The translations under genes and the position numbers were made by a program. A DNA stretch of 64,000 bases from Paenibacillus paeoniae (GTDB lineage Bacteria > Bacillota > Bacilli > Paenibacillales > Paenibacillaceae). Below, in pieces: positions 1 through 8,272 of the stretch; position 1 is the first letter of the stretch; the number at the start of each line of letters is the position of its first letter. The DNA is taken from NCBI RefSeq assembly GCF_003388735.1, contig NZ_QUBQ01000007.1, forward strand, positions 124,001 through 188,000, in the 5' to 3' direction. The notes beneath the pieces are model-generated. The model was not told the origin of the DNA. It saw only the letters and a list, made by a program, of their open reading frames with translations, and did no database searches.

Positions 1-2
1 AG

Positions 3-1481
3 AAGGTAACCTATGTTGACCACGGGGCAAATGATAGCGGAACAGCATATGTCGAGGCTTTTAGAGCTGTTGTAAAGGACCTGAGAGCTGGTCGAGATAC
101 CAAGATACCGTTCCAGATTACGCGCGGTGACGATACAATCAAGCAGGAGCTTACCGTCAAATACGTACCGACGAATATTCCAGGCGCTCAGATGCTGGAA
201 ACGATGTCTTCCTCGCATAAACTGTTCAACAATGCGCTGACATTGACATTTAAGAAAAATACACAATTAATTAGACCGGATCATAACGCATCTACCGGAC
301 ATGCATCACAGGTCTACAATAATAATGATATCTTGTTTGCAATTGCAAATCCGAATGACGGCATTGTAGATCGTCATCTGTATGAAGGACAACCGCCGAA
401 TTACTCGGCAACGAGTCAAGCAGCCGGCAACCTTCATATCGGATACAGATTCCAAGATGAGGCTAGACAATTTATTAAAGCAAGTCCGTTGTTCTGGATC
501 GATGGAGGCCTGGCAGACAATCCTGATCCAAGCAGTCCAGCCTACGACCCAATTACGACCGGACAAGATCCGTTTCCATTCCCAAATCTGCTGAACAAAT
601 ATACGGACAATTTTGCGGCACGTTGGGGACAATTCGATCGTGAATTGATGCCGAGCTCGCCAGGCTCACTGACGCTCACCTATGATTCTAATGTTGTACA
701 GAGCGCGGGAACGACGATTACGGTATTCCGTTTTGACCCGTATAACAGCAAGTGGGAAAACATCGGCGGCGTTGTAGACGAGAAGAAACGCACGATTACT
801 GTACCATTTACGAAATTCGGTTATTACGTAGCTGTTAAGCTGACACGCGGCTTTAACGACATTACGGATCATCCATATGCTCGCGAAGCGATGGAAGCCA
901 TCTTCTCCAAAGGCATTATGAACGCAATTGATCCAATTGGTATGTTTGGCGGGGATCGTTACGTCACACGCGGTGAGTTCACTCGTATGATCGTAAGAGC
1001 GATGGACTTGCCTCTGAACTATCAGGGCGCTCTTCACTTCTCTTACTATCCGGAGACGATTACGAACGCCAATCAGTCAAGCTCCATCTATGACTACCGC
1101 TATATTGAGACAGCTGCAAGGGCGGGTATCGTCAACGGCAAGCGTCCTGGCTTCTTCGATGAGGATGTGGAACTGACACGTCAAGAAGCGGCGGTTATTT
1201 TGGGAAGAGCGCTTCAACTGAAAATGGAGCCAGATTCGACGAAAGCGAAGAAATCACTGGATAAGATATTCAAGGATTCCGGCAACTTCGATTTCTATTC
1301 CATACCAGCCGTGTTGGCGATTCAAAAGAAAAACTTTATTCAAGGCAAGCTGGTCAATCCGGCGGATCCAAAAGAAGGATCGGTATTCGATCCGAAAGCA
1401 AGATTGCTCCGCAGCGATGCGGCCATTATTATGGCCCGTGTCATGAACGACATGAAGAAGCTGCCTAAGATATACAATTAA
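3..1481 (+). CDS. SLH-domain surface protein, 5' end outside the window
   Basis: The reading frame is open from base 3, so the start lies upstream and about 492 residues are visible. The last ~200 residues carry three S-layer homology (SLH) repeats. They begin near GFNDITDHPYA, near YRYIETAARAGIVNG and near the final FDPKARLLRSDAA segment, and repeats two and three keep the typical 'TR/RSxAAxIxxR' pattern. SLH repeats bind pyruvylated secondary cell-wall polymer, so the protein should sit on the cell surface. The upstream ~290 residues contain a beta-rich part with no family I recognise. The gene ends 14 bases before a strong hairpin terminator. The role of the N-terminal part is unknown; the SLH assignment is firm. 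Confidence 0.85.
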   Translation, partial: KVTYVDHGANDSGTAYVEAFRAVVKDLRAGRDTKIPFQITRGDDTIKQELTVKYVPTNIPGAQMLETMSSSHKLFNNALTLTFKKNTQLIRPDHNASTGHASQVYNNNDILFAIANPNDGIVDRHLYEGQPPNYSATSQAAGNLHIGYRFQDEARQFIKASPLFWIDGGLADNPDPSSPAYDPITTGQDPFPFPNLLNKYTDNFAARWGQFDRELMPSSPGSLTLTYDSNVVQSAGTTITVFRFDPYNSKWENIGGVVDEKKRTITVPFTKFGYYVAVKLTRGFNDITDHPYAREAMEAIFSKGIMNAIDPIGMFGGDRYVTRGEFTRMIVRAMDLPLNYQGALHFSYYPETITNANQSSSIYDYRYIETAARAGIVNGKRPGFFDEDVELTRQEAAVILGRALQLKMEPDSTKAKKSLDKIFKDSGNFDFYSIPAVLAIQKKNFIQGKLVNPADPKEGSVFDPKARLLRSDAAIIMARVMNDMKKLPKIYN

Positions 1482-1494
1482 TTACTGTCTTGGA

Positions 1495-1527
1495 AGAGGG
1501 GTTGGCGACATGCCAACCCCTCTTTTG
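1495..1527 (+). terminator. Rho-independent terminator of the first SLH gene
   Basis: A perfect 12-bp stem (1495-1506 with 1512-1523) closes a 5-base loop and runs into TTTT. It lies just after the stop codon at 1481. Confidence 0.9.
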
Positions 1528-1799
1528 TGCAATGTTACGAAAATTTTCAGCAATAGTGCGTGATTGGGCTTGTACAAGAGTAATAGAGAGAAACTTTATC
1601 CATGGAAAATCTTTTGCATCGACTCTCTGCATAGAACAAGCTATACTAACAACGTGATAAGGACGCGGGTTTGTCCCAAAAAAAGCCAACAATTTTTTTT
1701 CTGAAAGAAACGCAACTTTTCACAACGACATACGTTTAAATACATGACGTTATCGAGAGGGCGGCAAGTTTTTAATTGGAATGAATTCACAAGTTCCTC
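1528..1799. other. Intergenic region upstream of the S-layer promoter
   Basis: No coding frame with a ribosome binding site was found here. The stretch has several A/T runs, including a T-run near 1690-1700, and a short GGAC/GTCC hairpin near 1660-1676. It may carry further upstream promoters, since S-layer genes often have tandem ones, but none is clear enough to call. Confidence 0.4.
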
Positions 1800-1828
1800 T
1801 TTACGGTACGAGTAGCCCATTGTATAAT
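1800..1828 (+). promoter_or_regulatory. Sigma-A-type promoter for the S-layer gene
   Basis: The -35 box TTTACG (1800-1805) is followed by 17 bases and a consensus TATAAT (1823-1828). A TG dinucleotide sits just before the -10. Transcription would start near 1835, leaving a leader of about 130 bases to the first start codon or 210 to the second. Confidence 0.75.
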
Positions 1829-2046
1829 GTTATAGTGATGCAGATAGTCTAGCATCTATTCTTTCATGGTTTACAAGTTTCTACGACATGAGATTACATA
1901 GGGTTGATCATGCGTAGACATCATTTATACAAATTACTGCTCTACTCTGGGAAGGGGGTGAATCGGCTATGAGGGAAACGAGCAATTCATTATCCAAACA
2001 AAACTCTCAACAACCGAAGCAATTTAGAGGAGGAGAAAAAAAGGTT

Positions 2047-4464
2047 ATGAAGAAAAGTTTATCCCTGTTAGTTGCGATTGCAATGGTATTCTCCATGTTC
2101 GCAGCTGTAACATCTGCAGCAGAGAAACAAACTGCTGGTGAGTATCTGCAAGAAATCGGCGTTATCAAAGGTAATCTTGAAGGAAATCTTAACGAAGACA
2201 AAGAGTGGAAGCGTGAAGATCTAACAGTTCTTCTGTCCCGTCTTCTGGGCGTAGAGAAAGCTGCTTCCGAGCATGCTAACAACCACGGTTTCACTGATGT
2301 AACAAACTCGTTCTACGACGGTTACATCTCTTGGGCTAAAGAACAAGGTCTGATGGAAGGTAAAGGCGACAACAAATTTGGTTACAACCAACCGCTTACT
2401 AACCAACAGTTCGCTGCAGTAGTTCTTCGTGCTCTTAAAATCGAAGCTGACTATGCTGACGTTCCTAAAGTAGCTGTTGAAAAGAAATTGGTTGCTGAAG
2501 GCACTGAATTCGCAGCTAACGCTCTTCGCGGTGTTACTTACGAAGTTATCGTAACAGCTCTGAACACAGAAGTTACTGGCACTGGCAAGAAACTGGGCAC
2601 GATTCTGGGCCTTAAAGGTTTCGAAATCACTGCACTGACTGTTGAGACTGTAAAAGCTACTAACCGTGCAACAGTTGTTGTTGAATTCAACACTGAACTT
2701 GGTGATGCTAAAGCAACTAACTTCAAAGTTCACGAAAAAGGCGATCAATTCGCTACTAGAACAATTGACAAAGTTGCAGTTGACGGCAAAAAAGCTACAC
2801 TGACATTGAATGATGTTCTAGCTAACGAAAAAGAATACACAGTGGTTGTTAGCGGCCTGAAAAACAAAGCTGGCGACTTCACACTGGATTCGGCTTCTAA
2901 AGAATTCACTTACAACAAAACAACTGCTACTTCCATCTCCTTTGGCGCTACTGTTTATGGAGCAGGCGATACAGTGAAGATTGTTATTAAGGATGCTAAT
3001 GGCAACGACATTACTCCTAACTATGATCTTAACACTGCTGTGGAGCTTCAATCCTCCCAACAACACGTAGTTGGTAGAGAAAATGGCGTTGGAGCAATCA
3101 AAGCGCTTGTTAAAGGTTTCTCCGTAGTCAACTTGAAACTGGTTGATTCCGAACTTGAAACTGGAAACACTATTATTGATGTTAAAGAAACACTTAACGC
3201 TGTTACTACATTCAGCAAAATCGCGATTGGTGACCAATCCGAAGATAAACTTTCTATCTTCGCAAACGAAACAAGTGGAAAACTGTTTACAGTTGAAGTG
3301 AAAGATCAACACGGCAATCCTCTTGCAAAAGATATTGATTTCAAACTTTCTTACAGATCCAATTCGCCAACTTTGTTGGTTGTTGACCAACAAGGTAACC
3401 TGACTCCAATTGGCACAGGTACTGCAAGTGTTACTATTACTGCTACAGACGTGTACCAAACATCTAGAACTATCAGCAAAACTGTAAATGTTGTTGTTAA
3501 AGCAGAAGCTAAAGCAACTACGCTTAACGTTGTTCCTGGTAGCGTGAGACTGGTTCTTAATAAAAATGTTCCACAAAACCTGAAGGTTGAATTGCGTGAC
3601 CAATACGGAGATCTCTTTACACCTCCAACAGCAGAAAAAGTTAAGTTCACAATTAATGCTGACGGCATCGTAGCTGGTTTCCTTAAAGGTGATACTGGTT
3701 TTAAAGAGGAATCATTTACTAATGGCGAAGCAAATCTTTCTTTGGCAGCAGGTAGTAACACTAAGTCTGGTTCTGCTACAATCAAAGTATCGTTCGGCAA
3801 CCTTAGCAAAAACGTAGCGGTTTCTCTTGTTGAAGCCGGAAACTTCGCTGGTTATGTTGCGGTTCCAGAGCACACGACACTTGACTTGAACCCTACAGCC
3901 ACTGATAAGAAACGTAAAGGTCCAGAACAAACTACAATTAAAGTTTACACTAAAGATACAAATGGCAACTACCTAGATGAAATTACTAACTTCGAATTGA
4001 AGTTCAGTGATGACAAAAAAGTAGTAATTGCTGATACTGTTACTCCAGACCCTACCATTGTTAAAGGTGGTAAAGTAGGTACTGAAAATGTTTATGTAAC
4101 TGTAAACGATGTTCGTATTGCTACACTAGCTTTCACAGTTGTGAAAACTTCTCCAGTGTTGACTTCGGTTACACAAAACAACAACTCGCTGAACGTAAAA
4201 ACTGTCGATGGTATCTTTACTACTAAACTTATCGGTCAAAAAACTCCTTCTGTAGATGGCGTCTTTGTTGCTTATGATCAATACGGCGACAAAATCGACA
4301 TCAATGAAGGATCCGATTATGCATTCTTCACAGATAACAATGCGGTTGTATCCGTAGATACAACAAAGAAAACTGTAACTGCAGTTGGTGTTGGTACAGC
4401 TACTATTACTCTTGTGATTGAAACTGGTAAAGTTTACCACATTCAAGTTAAAGTTCAAGAGTAG
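2047..4464 (+). CDS. Major S-layer-type protein, SLH repeats plus Ig-like domains
   Basis: This 805-residue exported protein begins MKKSLSLLVAIAMVFS, a classic signal peptide ending near TSAAEK. Residues ~30-190 hold three degenerate SLH repeats (for example FTDVTNSFYDGYISWA), and the rest is beta-sandwich repeats of the bacterial Ig-like type (Big_5/Big_2 patterns). Codon use is strongly biased, as in an abundant protein. ATG 2047 is preferred because it gives a normal signal peptide and has a GAGGAGGAG site at 2027-2035. An in-frame ATG at 1969 with its own AGGGGGTGA (1953-1961) would add 26 residues. The gene has its own promoter and a strong terminator, so it is probably monocistronic. 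It is most likely the S-layer subunit; that it is the main one is inferred. Confidence 0.88.
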   Translation: MKKSLSLLVAIAMVFSMFAAVTSAAEKQTAGEYLQEIGVIKGNLEGNLNEDKEWKREDLTVLLSRLLGVEKAASEHANNHGFTDVTNSFYDGYISWAKEQGLMEGKGDNKFGYNQPLTNQQFAAVVLRALKIEADYADVPKVAVEKKLVAEGTEFAANALRGVTYEVIVTALNTEVTGTGKKLGTILGLKGFEITALTVETVKATNRATVVVEFNTELGDAKATNFKVHEKGDQFATRTIDKVAVDGKKATLTLNDVLANEKEYTVVVSGLKNKAGDFTLDSASKEFTYNKTTATSISFGATVYGAGDTVKIVIKDANGNDITPNYDLNTAVELQSSQQHVVGRENGVGAIKALVKGFSVVNLKLVDSELETGNTIIDVKETLNAVTTFSKIAIGDQSEDKLSIFANETSGKLFTVEVKDQHGNPLAKDIDFKLSYRSNSPTLLVVDQQGNLTPIGTGTASVTITATDVYQTSRTISKTVNVVVKAEAKATTLNVVPGSVRLVLNKNVPQNLKVELRDQYGDLFTPPTAEKVKFTINADGIVAGFLKGDTGFKEESFTNGEANLSLAAGSNTKSGSATIKVSFGNLSKNVAVSLVEAGNFAGYVAVPEHTTLDLNPTATDKKRKGPEQTTIKVYTKDTNGNYLDEITNFELKFSDDKKVVIADTVTPDPTIVKGGKVGTENVYVTVNDVRIATLAFTVVKTSPVLTSVTQNNNSLNVKTVDGIFTTKLIGQKTPSVDGVFVAYDQYGDKIDINEGSDYAFFTDNNAVVSVDTTKKTVTAVGVGTATITLVIETGKVYHIQVKVQE

Positions 4465-4478
4465 TCTTTAAAACTGAA

Positions 4479-4527
4479 ATATAGAAAAACCCTCTGGCTT
4501 AAGCCAGAGGGTTTTTCTATATTTTTG
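4479..4527 (+). terminator. Very strong terminator after the S-layer gene
   Basis: A perfect 20-bp stem (4479-4498 with 4503-4522) around a TTAA loop is followed by more T residues. The A-run on the left arm could let it act in both directions. Confidence 0.92.
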
Positions 4528-4595
4528 TATAACTGAACGCAACAATACAGTATTCAATTGCGTCTAATCTATTAACAAGATTAGGAGGGGTCTCA

Positions 4596-7076
4596 TTGAG
4601 TCATTATTTTCAGAAGCGCAGTCGAGTCATACAGTTATGTCTAGTGTTTACTCTGCTGATTGGATATACGATTGCACCAAATAATCGCATTGAAGCAGCA
4701 GCTACTGCAACATCAAAGAAACCAACTGCAACTATTGCCTCTAACATTCAAGCAATTCTCTACGATGCACAGCTTGTTACACAAGAACAAGGAAAACTAG
4801 CATCCTTTACAATCGCGATCCAAAATGATTCTTCTGCAAGTCTTCAATTATTGGACTATTGGGCAAAAATTAAATCCAAATCGGGTAAAACGTATCCGAC
4901 CAAATTAAAGGAAGCGGATAAAACAAAAGTAACAGCACCATCAAAAGGCACTACTTATCTTACATATTATGCTTCTGTAGATAAGGACAGCAAGTTAGCT
5001 GATTTGAGTATTGATTTAATTAAATGGGATTTTTCTAGTGCTAATTATGAACGTACATTAGGTACTCTCAATGCTTCAGGAACTGGTGCTACTGCTTCGT
5101 ACGGTGTGAAAGAAATGTTGTTCGGAGCTAATAAGCTAAAAGGTCAAGTAAAACAATATACATTGTATCAAGATAGCCAATATGGTTATTTAACGATAGA
5201 TTATTCCTTGGAAAATCTCTCGCTGAGTTCTGTAGATTTAACTTCAGTCAATTACTTCGCTCAAATTGATGGTGGCAGTGTATTTGCTTTTGATAAAAAT
5301 ACATCCAATATTACTCTTAAAGCTCGAGAGACAAAGATGATCACGTTATCCGTAGCGATACCGCTGAAAAATCTTTCGAGCAAATTCTCGTTAGTATTAT
5401 CTACGGCGGAAGAACAAAGCAAAACGAATTTGCCAATTGGTGTATTTGATCTTCCGGCCCTAAAGCCTACAGTAGCGGTTAAGCCGAATGTAACAAAGGC
5501 TTTGTATCTAGGCGGTAATACGCTTAATATTACAGCAGGTGACAGCTTTGTAAGCCTAGCGGCTAACCATGAACAGTTATCCACTCAATTTGTATTGGAA
5601 AATACAAGTTCAACAAAGTTGCCTTTGCCTGCTCTTGAGTTTTATTTGAAAACCAAAGAAGGTTACCTATACCCGCTAACGAGAGATTCCGACGCTGAAG
5701 TGGTTCTTCTGCCGAAGATTAAACAATCCATTCAATTGTCCGGACAAATTCCGAATAGTGGAATATTGAAAACTAGCGAAATCGTTGTTTTCTATAAGAA
5801 TGGCGGAGAAGATAGCAAGAGTAGCTTTCTTAGCAATTTTGCAGTAGCTGTGAAAACTCAGACTGGCGAGCAAAGCAGCGCTGTAGCCCAATATAGCGGT
5901 TATGAGGTAAGACAGGAATCGATCCAGCGTACGCCTAATGATCTTGCGGATTTGATTGTGGCAGAGTTCACATTCAAAAATACAACTGCTCAAGCGAAAT
6001 CAAAACTTTTGCTTAGCGGACATTTCATTATAGACGGTGTCAAAGTTGATCCAAGCAAATCCACAATCGTGGTTTTGGATGATGTAACAACGATAGGACC
6101 AGGTCAAAGTTATAAGGTAGTTGCTTATACTGAGGTCCCTTATACGCAGGTCACTAGCAAAATTGAATTTGTAATGTTTGAGACAGATAAAGACAAGAAA
6201 AATGAAAAACAAATCCATGTCTTCTATGTTGATTCACCTACTCAAGCCAAGCAACTTGGAAGTAACGAAGCCTATCAAATTACAAGTCTTGGTAAACGAG
6301 CCGAAGTAAAATTCGTGAAGTCTGCTCTTTATAAAGGAGCAAGCAGTGATTTCTTCTACGCTGAAGTGGAATACACAAACAAAGAGCGTAGGGCCATTAA
6401 TCCAGCACAACTAGCAGGGTATGTTCAAAATCAGACCGATTCTATTATCGGACTTACATTCAGCGAATTCAAAGAAAAAGTAATGCCTAACGGTAAGGTC
6501 GTTCTATCGGCTTGGACAAAAGTGCCGCGGAATTTCGAGAAAGATAAGATTTCGTTCTACTTCGGAGAAGCATTCAAGCTTGGAAACGATGCTGGTTCTG
6601 CAGTCATTAAGCCGGTGTTTACAGATTATGTGTTGAAGGAAATAGAAGTGGCTAAAAACCTGAAGAACATCGAATTTATGAATAATGTATTGGATATCAA
6701 ATCAACAGTAGCCATTGTCCAAGCATCGGATGGTTTTGCAATAGATAGTGTTAAACTTTCCTTTAATTATGACCTTACACCGAATACTGACTCTGACAGG
6801 GCGTACGCAGAAGAACATAAAATCATTGTTGAATTTGTAGATAATGACTATAAGCAAATGACATTCTCTAAAGAGCTATCACTTGGAAAAGACAATTTAA
6901 AAGATGAACTGGTTGTTGGTAAGAATTTGAAGAAAGAATTTTTATTCCAAAATGACATTGTTAACCACAAAAACGACTACGGAAAAGGCTACACCATCAA
7001 CGTATACGATTCCTTCCAAGGCTTCAAAACGTTGATCGCTAGTCAAAACATGCAATGGGGTATAGTTAACGAATAA
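4596..7076 (+). CDS. Large secreted protein of unknown function
   Basis: This 826-residue protein starts with TTG at 4596 behind a good AGGAGGGG site (4583-4590). The first ~35 residues form a signal peptide (QLCLVFTLLIGYTIAP, cut near EAAA). The rest is beta-rich, Ser/Thr/Lys-rich, and repeats a loose unit of about 120-150 residues in which a 'xFxIxNxSS' strand is followed by 'TLxAxIP/VP'. This suggests tandem sandwich domains. I recognise no catalytic motif, SLH repeat or sorting signal. It follows the S-layer terminator by 70 bases and precedes another secreted protein, so a surface role is likely. Function unknown. Confidence 0.8.
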   Translation: MSHYFQKRSRVIQLCLVFTLLIGYTIAPNNRIEAAATATSKKPTATIASNIQAILYDAQLVTQEQGKLASFTIAIQNDSSASLQLLDYWAKIKSKSGKTYPTKLKEADKTKVTAPSKGTTYLTYYASVDKDSKLADLSIDLIKWDFSSANYERTLGTLNASGTGATASYGVKEMLFGANKLKGQVKQYTLYQDSQYGYLTIDYSLENLSLSSVDLTSVNYFAQIDGGSVFAFDKNTSNITLKARETKMITLSVAIPLKNLSSKFSLVLSTAEEQSKTNLPIGVFDLPALKPTVAVKPNVTKALYLGGNTLNITAGDSFVSLAANHEQLSTQFVLENTSSTKLPLPALEFYLKTKEGYLYPLTRDSDAEVVLLPKIKQSIQLSGQIPNSGILKTSEIVVFYKNGGEDSKSSFLSNFAVAVKTQTGEQSSAVAQYSGYEVRQESIQRTPNDLADLIVAEFTFKNTTAQAKSKLLLSGHFIIDGVKVDPSKSTIVVLDDVTTIGPGQSYKVVAYTEVPYTQVTSKIEFVMFETDKDKKNEKQIHVFYVDSPTQAKQLGSNEAYQITSLGKRAEVKFVKSALYKGASSDFFYAEVEYTNKERRAINPAQLAGYVQNQTDSIIGLTFSEFKEKVMPNGKVVLSAWTKVPRNFEKDKISFYFGEAFKLGNDAGSAVIKPVFTDYVLKEIEVAKNLKNIEFMNNVLDIKSTVAIVQASDGFAIDSVKLSFNYDLTPNTDSDRAYAEEHKIIVEFVDNDYKQMTFSKELSLGKDNLKDELVVGKNLKKEFLFQNDIVNHKNDYGKGYTINVYDSFQGFKTLIASQNMQWGIVNE

Positions 7077-7097
7077 ACTACCCAATCCCCCGGAAAT

Positions 7098-7126
7098 CTA
7101 GTATCCTATACCTTATAGGATACTAG
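7098..7126. repeat. Perfect 13-bp inverted repeat between two secreted-protein genes
   Basis: The arms 7098-7110 and 7114-7126 are exact complements around a 3-base spacer. No T-run follows, and the ribosome binding site of the next gene starts only a few bases later. It is therefore not a usual terminator. Confidence 0.85.
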
Positions 7127-7146
7127 ACGGAGAGGAGACTTCTAGA

Positions 7147-7647
7147 GTGAAACAGAAGATGTTGAAAGTAATGGGCGCGGCTGTATTGGTGACTGCTGGC
7201 GTCTGGGCCGGTATGGTTCTGGCCAACCCTCTCGAGGCAAACTCAGCCGCTACGCCTGGATCTATCGAAGATCCTGCGGTAACCAAAAGCTATGTCGACG
7301 AACAAATTGCTAAGCTAAGCGCAGGTGGCAACACAGGCAATAATGGCGGCAACTCAGGCGAATCCGGCGCCAGCGTTAAGCTGGAGGTCGTTGAAGTGCC
7401 TGTAGGCAAAACGCTAATGGCTTCTGCTGGAGCCGAAGTGGTTGTACGCGTAGGTAAAGCAGTAGCGTTCAGCTCGGATACGAACGGTATTTCAGACCTT
7501 ACTGGCGGCACAGATATCAAGAGTGGCAAGGATGTGCCGACCAATCACTTGATATGGTTCCCACGCGAGGGCCGCGGCATCAAAGGTCATCCGAATGAAA
7601 CCGGTATATTGACCGTACTGGTGAAAGGCAATTATACAATCAAATAA
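7147..7647 (+). CDS. Small secreted protein of unknown function
   Basis: The 166-residue product starts with GTG behind GGAGAGGAG (7129-7137). The N-terminus is a signal peptide or membrane anchor (VMGAAVLVTAGVWAGMVLA). A Gly/Asn-rich linker near residues 60-75 leads to a compact C-terminal half of about 90 residues with alternating hydrophobic strands and the motif HLIWFPREGRGIKG. I do not recognise the family. The gene lies 70 bases after the 826-residue secreted protein, separated by the 13-bp inverted repeat, and could share its transcript. A surface or periplasm-like location is inferred from the signal sequence only. Confidence 0.75.
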   Translation: MKQKMLKVMGAAVLVTAGVWAGMVLANPLEANSAATPGSIEDPAVTKSYVDEQIAKLSAGGNTGNNGGNSGESGASVKLEVVEVPVGKTLMASAGAEVVVRVGKAVAFSSDTNGISDLTGGTDIKSGKDVPTNHLIWFPREGRGIKGHPNETGILTVLVKGNYTIK

Positions 7648-7660
7648 TAATGCCAGAGTA

Positions 7661-7703
7661 GCGAGCTATCCCAAACAGAGTGTTGGGGTGGCTTGTTTTT
7701 TTA
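7661..7703 (+). terminator. Terminator of the secreted-protein pair
   Basis: A stem with G-T wobbles (GCGAGCTATCCCAA against TTGGGGTGGCTTGT) is followed by a seven-T run. Confidence 0.8.
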
Positions 7704-7833
7704 TGAACAATGTTTGTTGATTTTGCTTTACTTGTTATAATCTGCTCCCCATTCCAAAAAGTTATACGCTTGATTCGGCCAGGATGGATACACAATAGAG
7801 ATGTAATCCATTACTCTCGGAGGTGCAACTCAA

Positions 7834-8112
7834 ATGAGCCGTTCCAATAAAGTAGTCGTTCCAAATTGCAAAGCCGTACTGAATCAAATGAAATATGAAA
7901 TAGCAGCAGAATTTGGCTTGGTGACAGGCGGGTACTCAGCTGCTGGAGCAGATACCGAGTTTGCTGGGGAACTGGGAGCTGTGTCTGGACAGGGCGGAAG
8001 CGTGCACTGGTCAGGACTCTCTACTCGTCAAGCCGGATCTGTAGGCGGGGAAATTACGCGACGCCTTGTTTCTCAGGCTGAACAGGTGTTAAACGGGGGC
8101 TTCCAGTTATAA
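7834..8112 (+). CDS. Alpha/beta-type small acid-soluble spore protein, enlarged
   Basis: The 92-residue product keeps both hallmarks of alpha/beta SASPs: the MKYEIAAEFGL segment near residue 19 and GSVGGEITRRLVSQAEQ near residues 68-84. These proteins coat spore DNA and are degraded at germination by the GPR protease. Usual family members are 60-75 residues. Here about 25 extra Gly/Ser/Ala-rich residues, including a Trp, separate the GADT motif from the GSVGGEIT helix. The start is ATG behind CGGAGGTG. A forespore sigma-G promoter is expected but I could not call one with confidence. Spore protein assignment is firm. Confidence 0.88.
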   Translation: MSRSNKVVVPNCKAVLNQMKYEIAAEFGLVTGGYSAAGADTEFAGELGAVSGQGGSVHWSGLSTRQAGSVGGEITRRLVSQAEQVLNGGFQL

Positions 8113-8187
8113 TTGGCAAATGAGGCGTCCATTGACACCAAGCGACATTTTCGGTATCATAAATTTTTAGAAGAAGAGTTGTCTAAC

Positions 8188-8221
8188 AACCTTTTCCTTC
8201 GCGGAAAAGGTTCATTTTTTG
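8188..8221 (+). terminator. Terminator between the spore protein gene and metK
   Basis: A perfect 10-bp stem (8188-8197 with 8203-8212) is followed by CATTTTTT. A small GTTGT/ACAAC hairpin at 8178-8190 overlaps its left arm, so the two cannot form together. Confidence 0.85.
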
Positions 8222-8272
8222 TGTAGAACATCTGCACTTATTTAATACTAAGGTTGTAGGAGGTTGATATGG

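Noticed and set aside
2221..3930. Long minus-strand open frames opposite the S-layer gene.
   Set aside because: They mirror the strongly biased codons of the S-layer gene, are Cys/Ser/Phe-rich, and lack start signals.
8113..8272. Possible S-box (SAM) riboswitch before metK.
   Set aside because: The conserved S-box core sequences are missing. The hairpin at 8188-8212 is explained as terminator of the spore protein gene.
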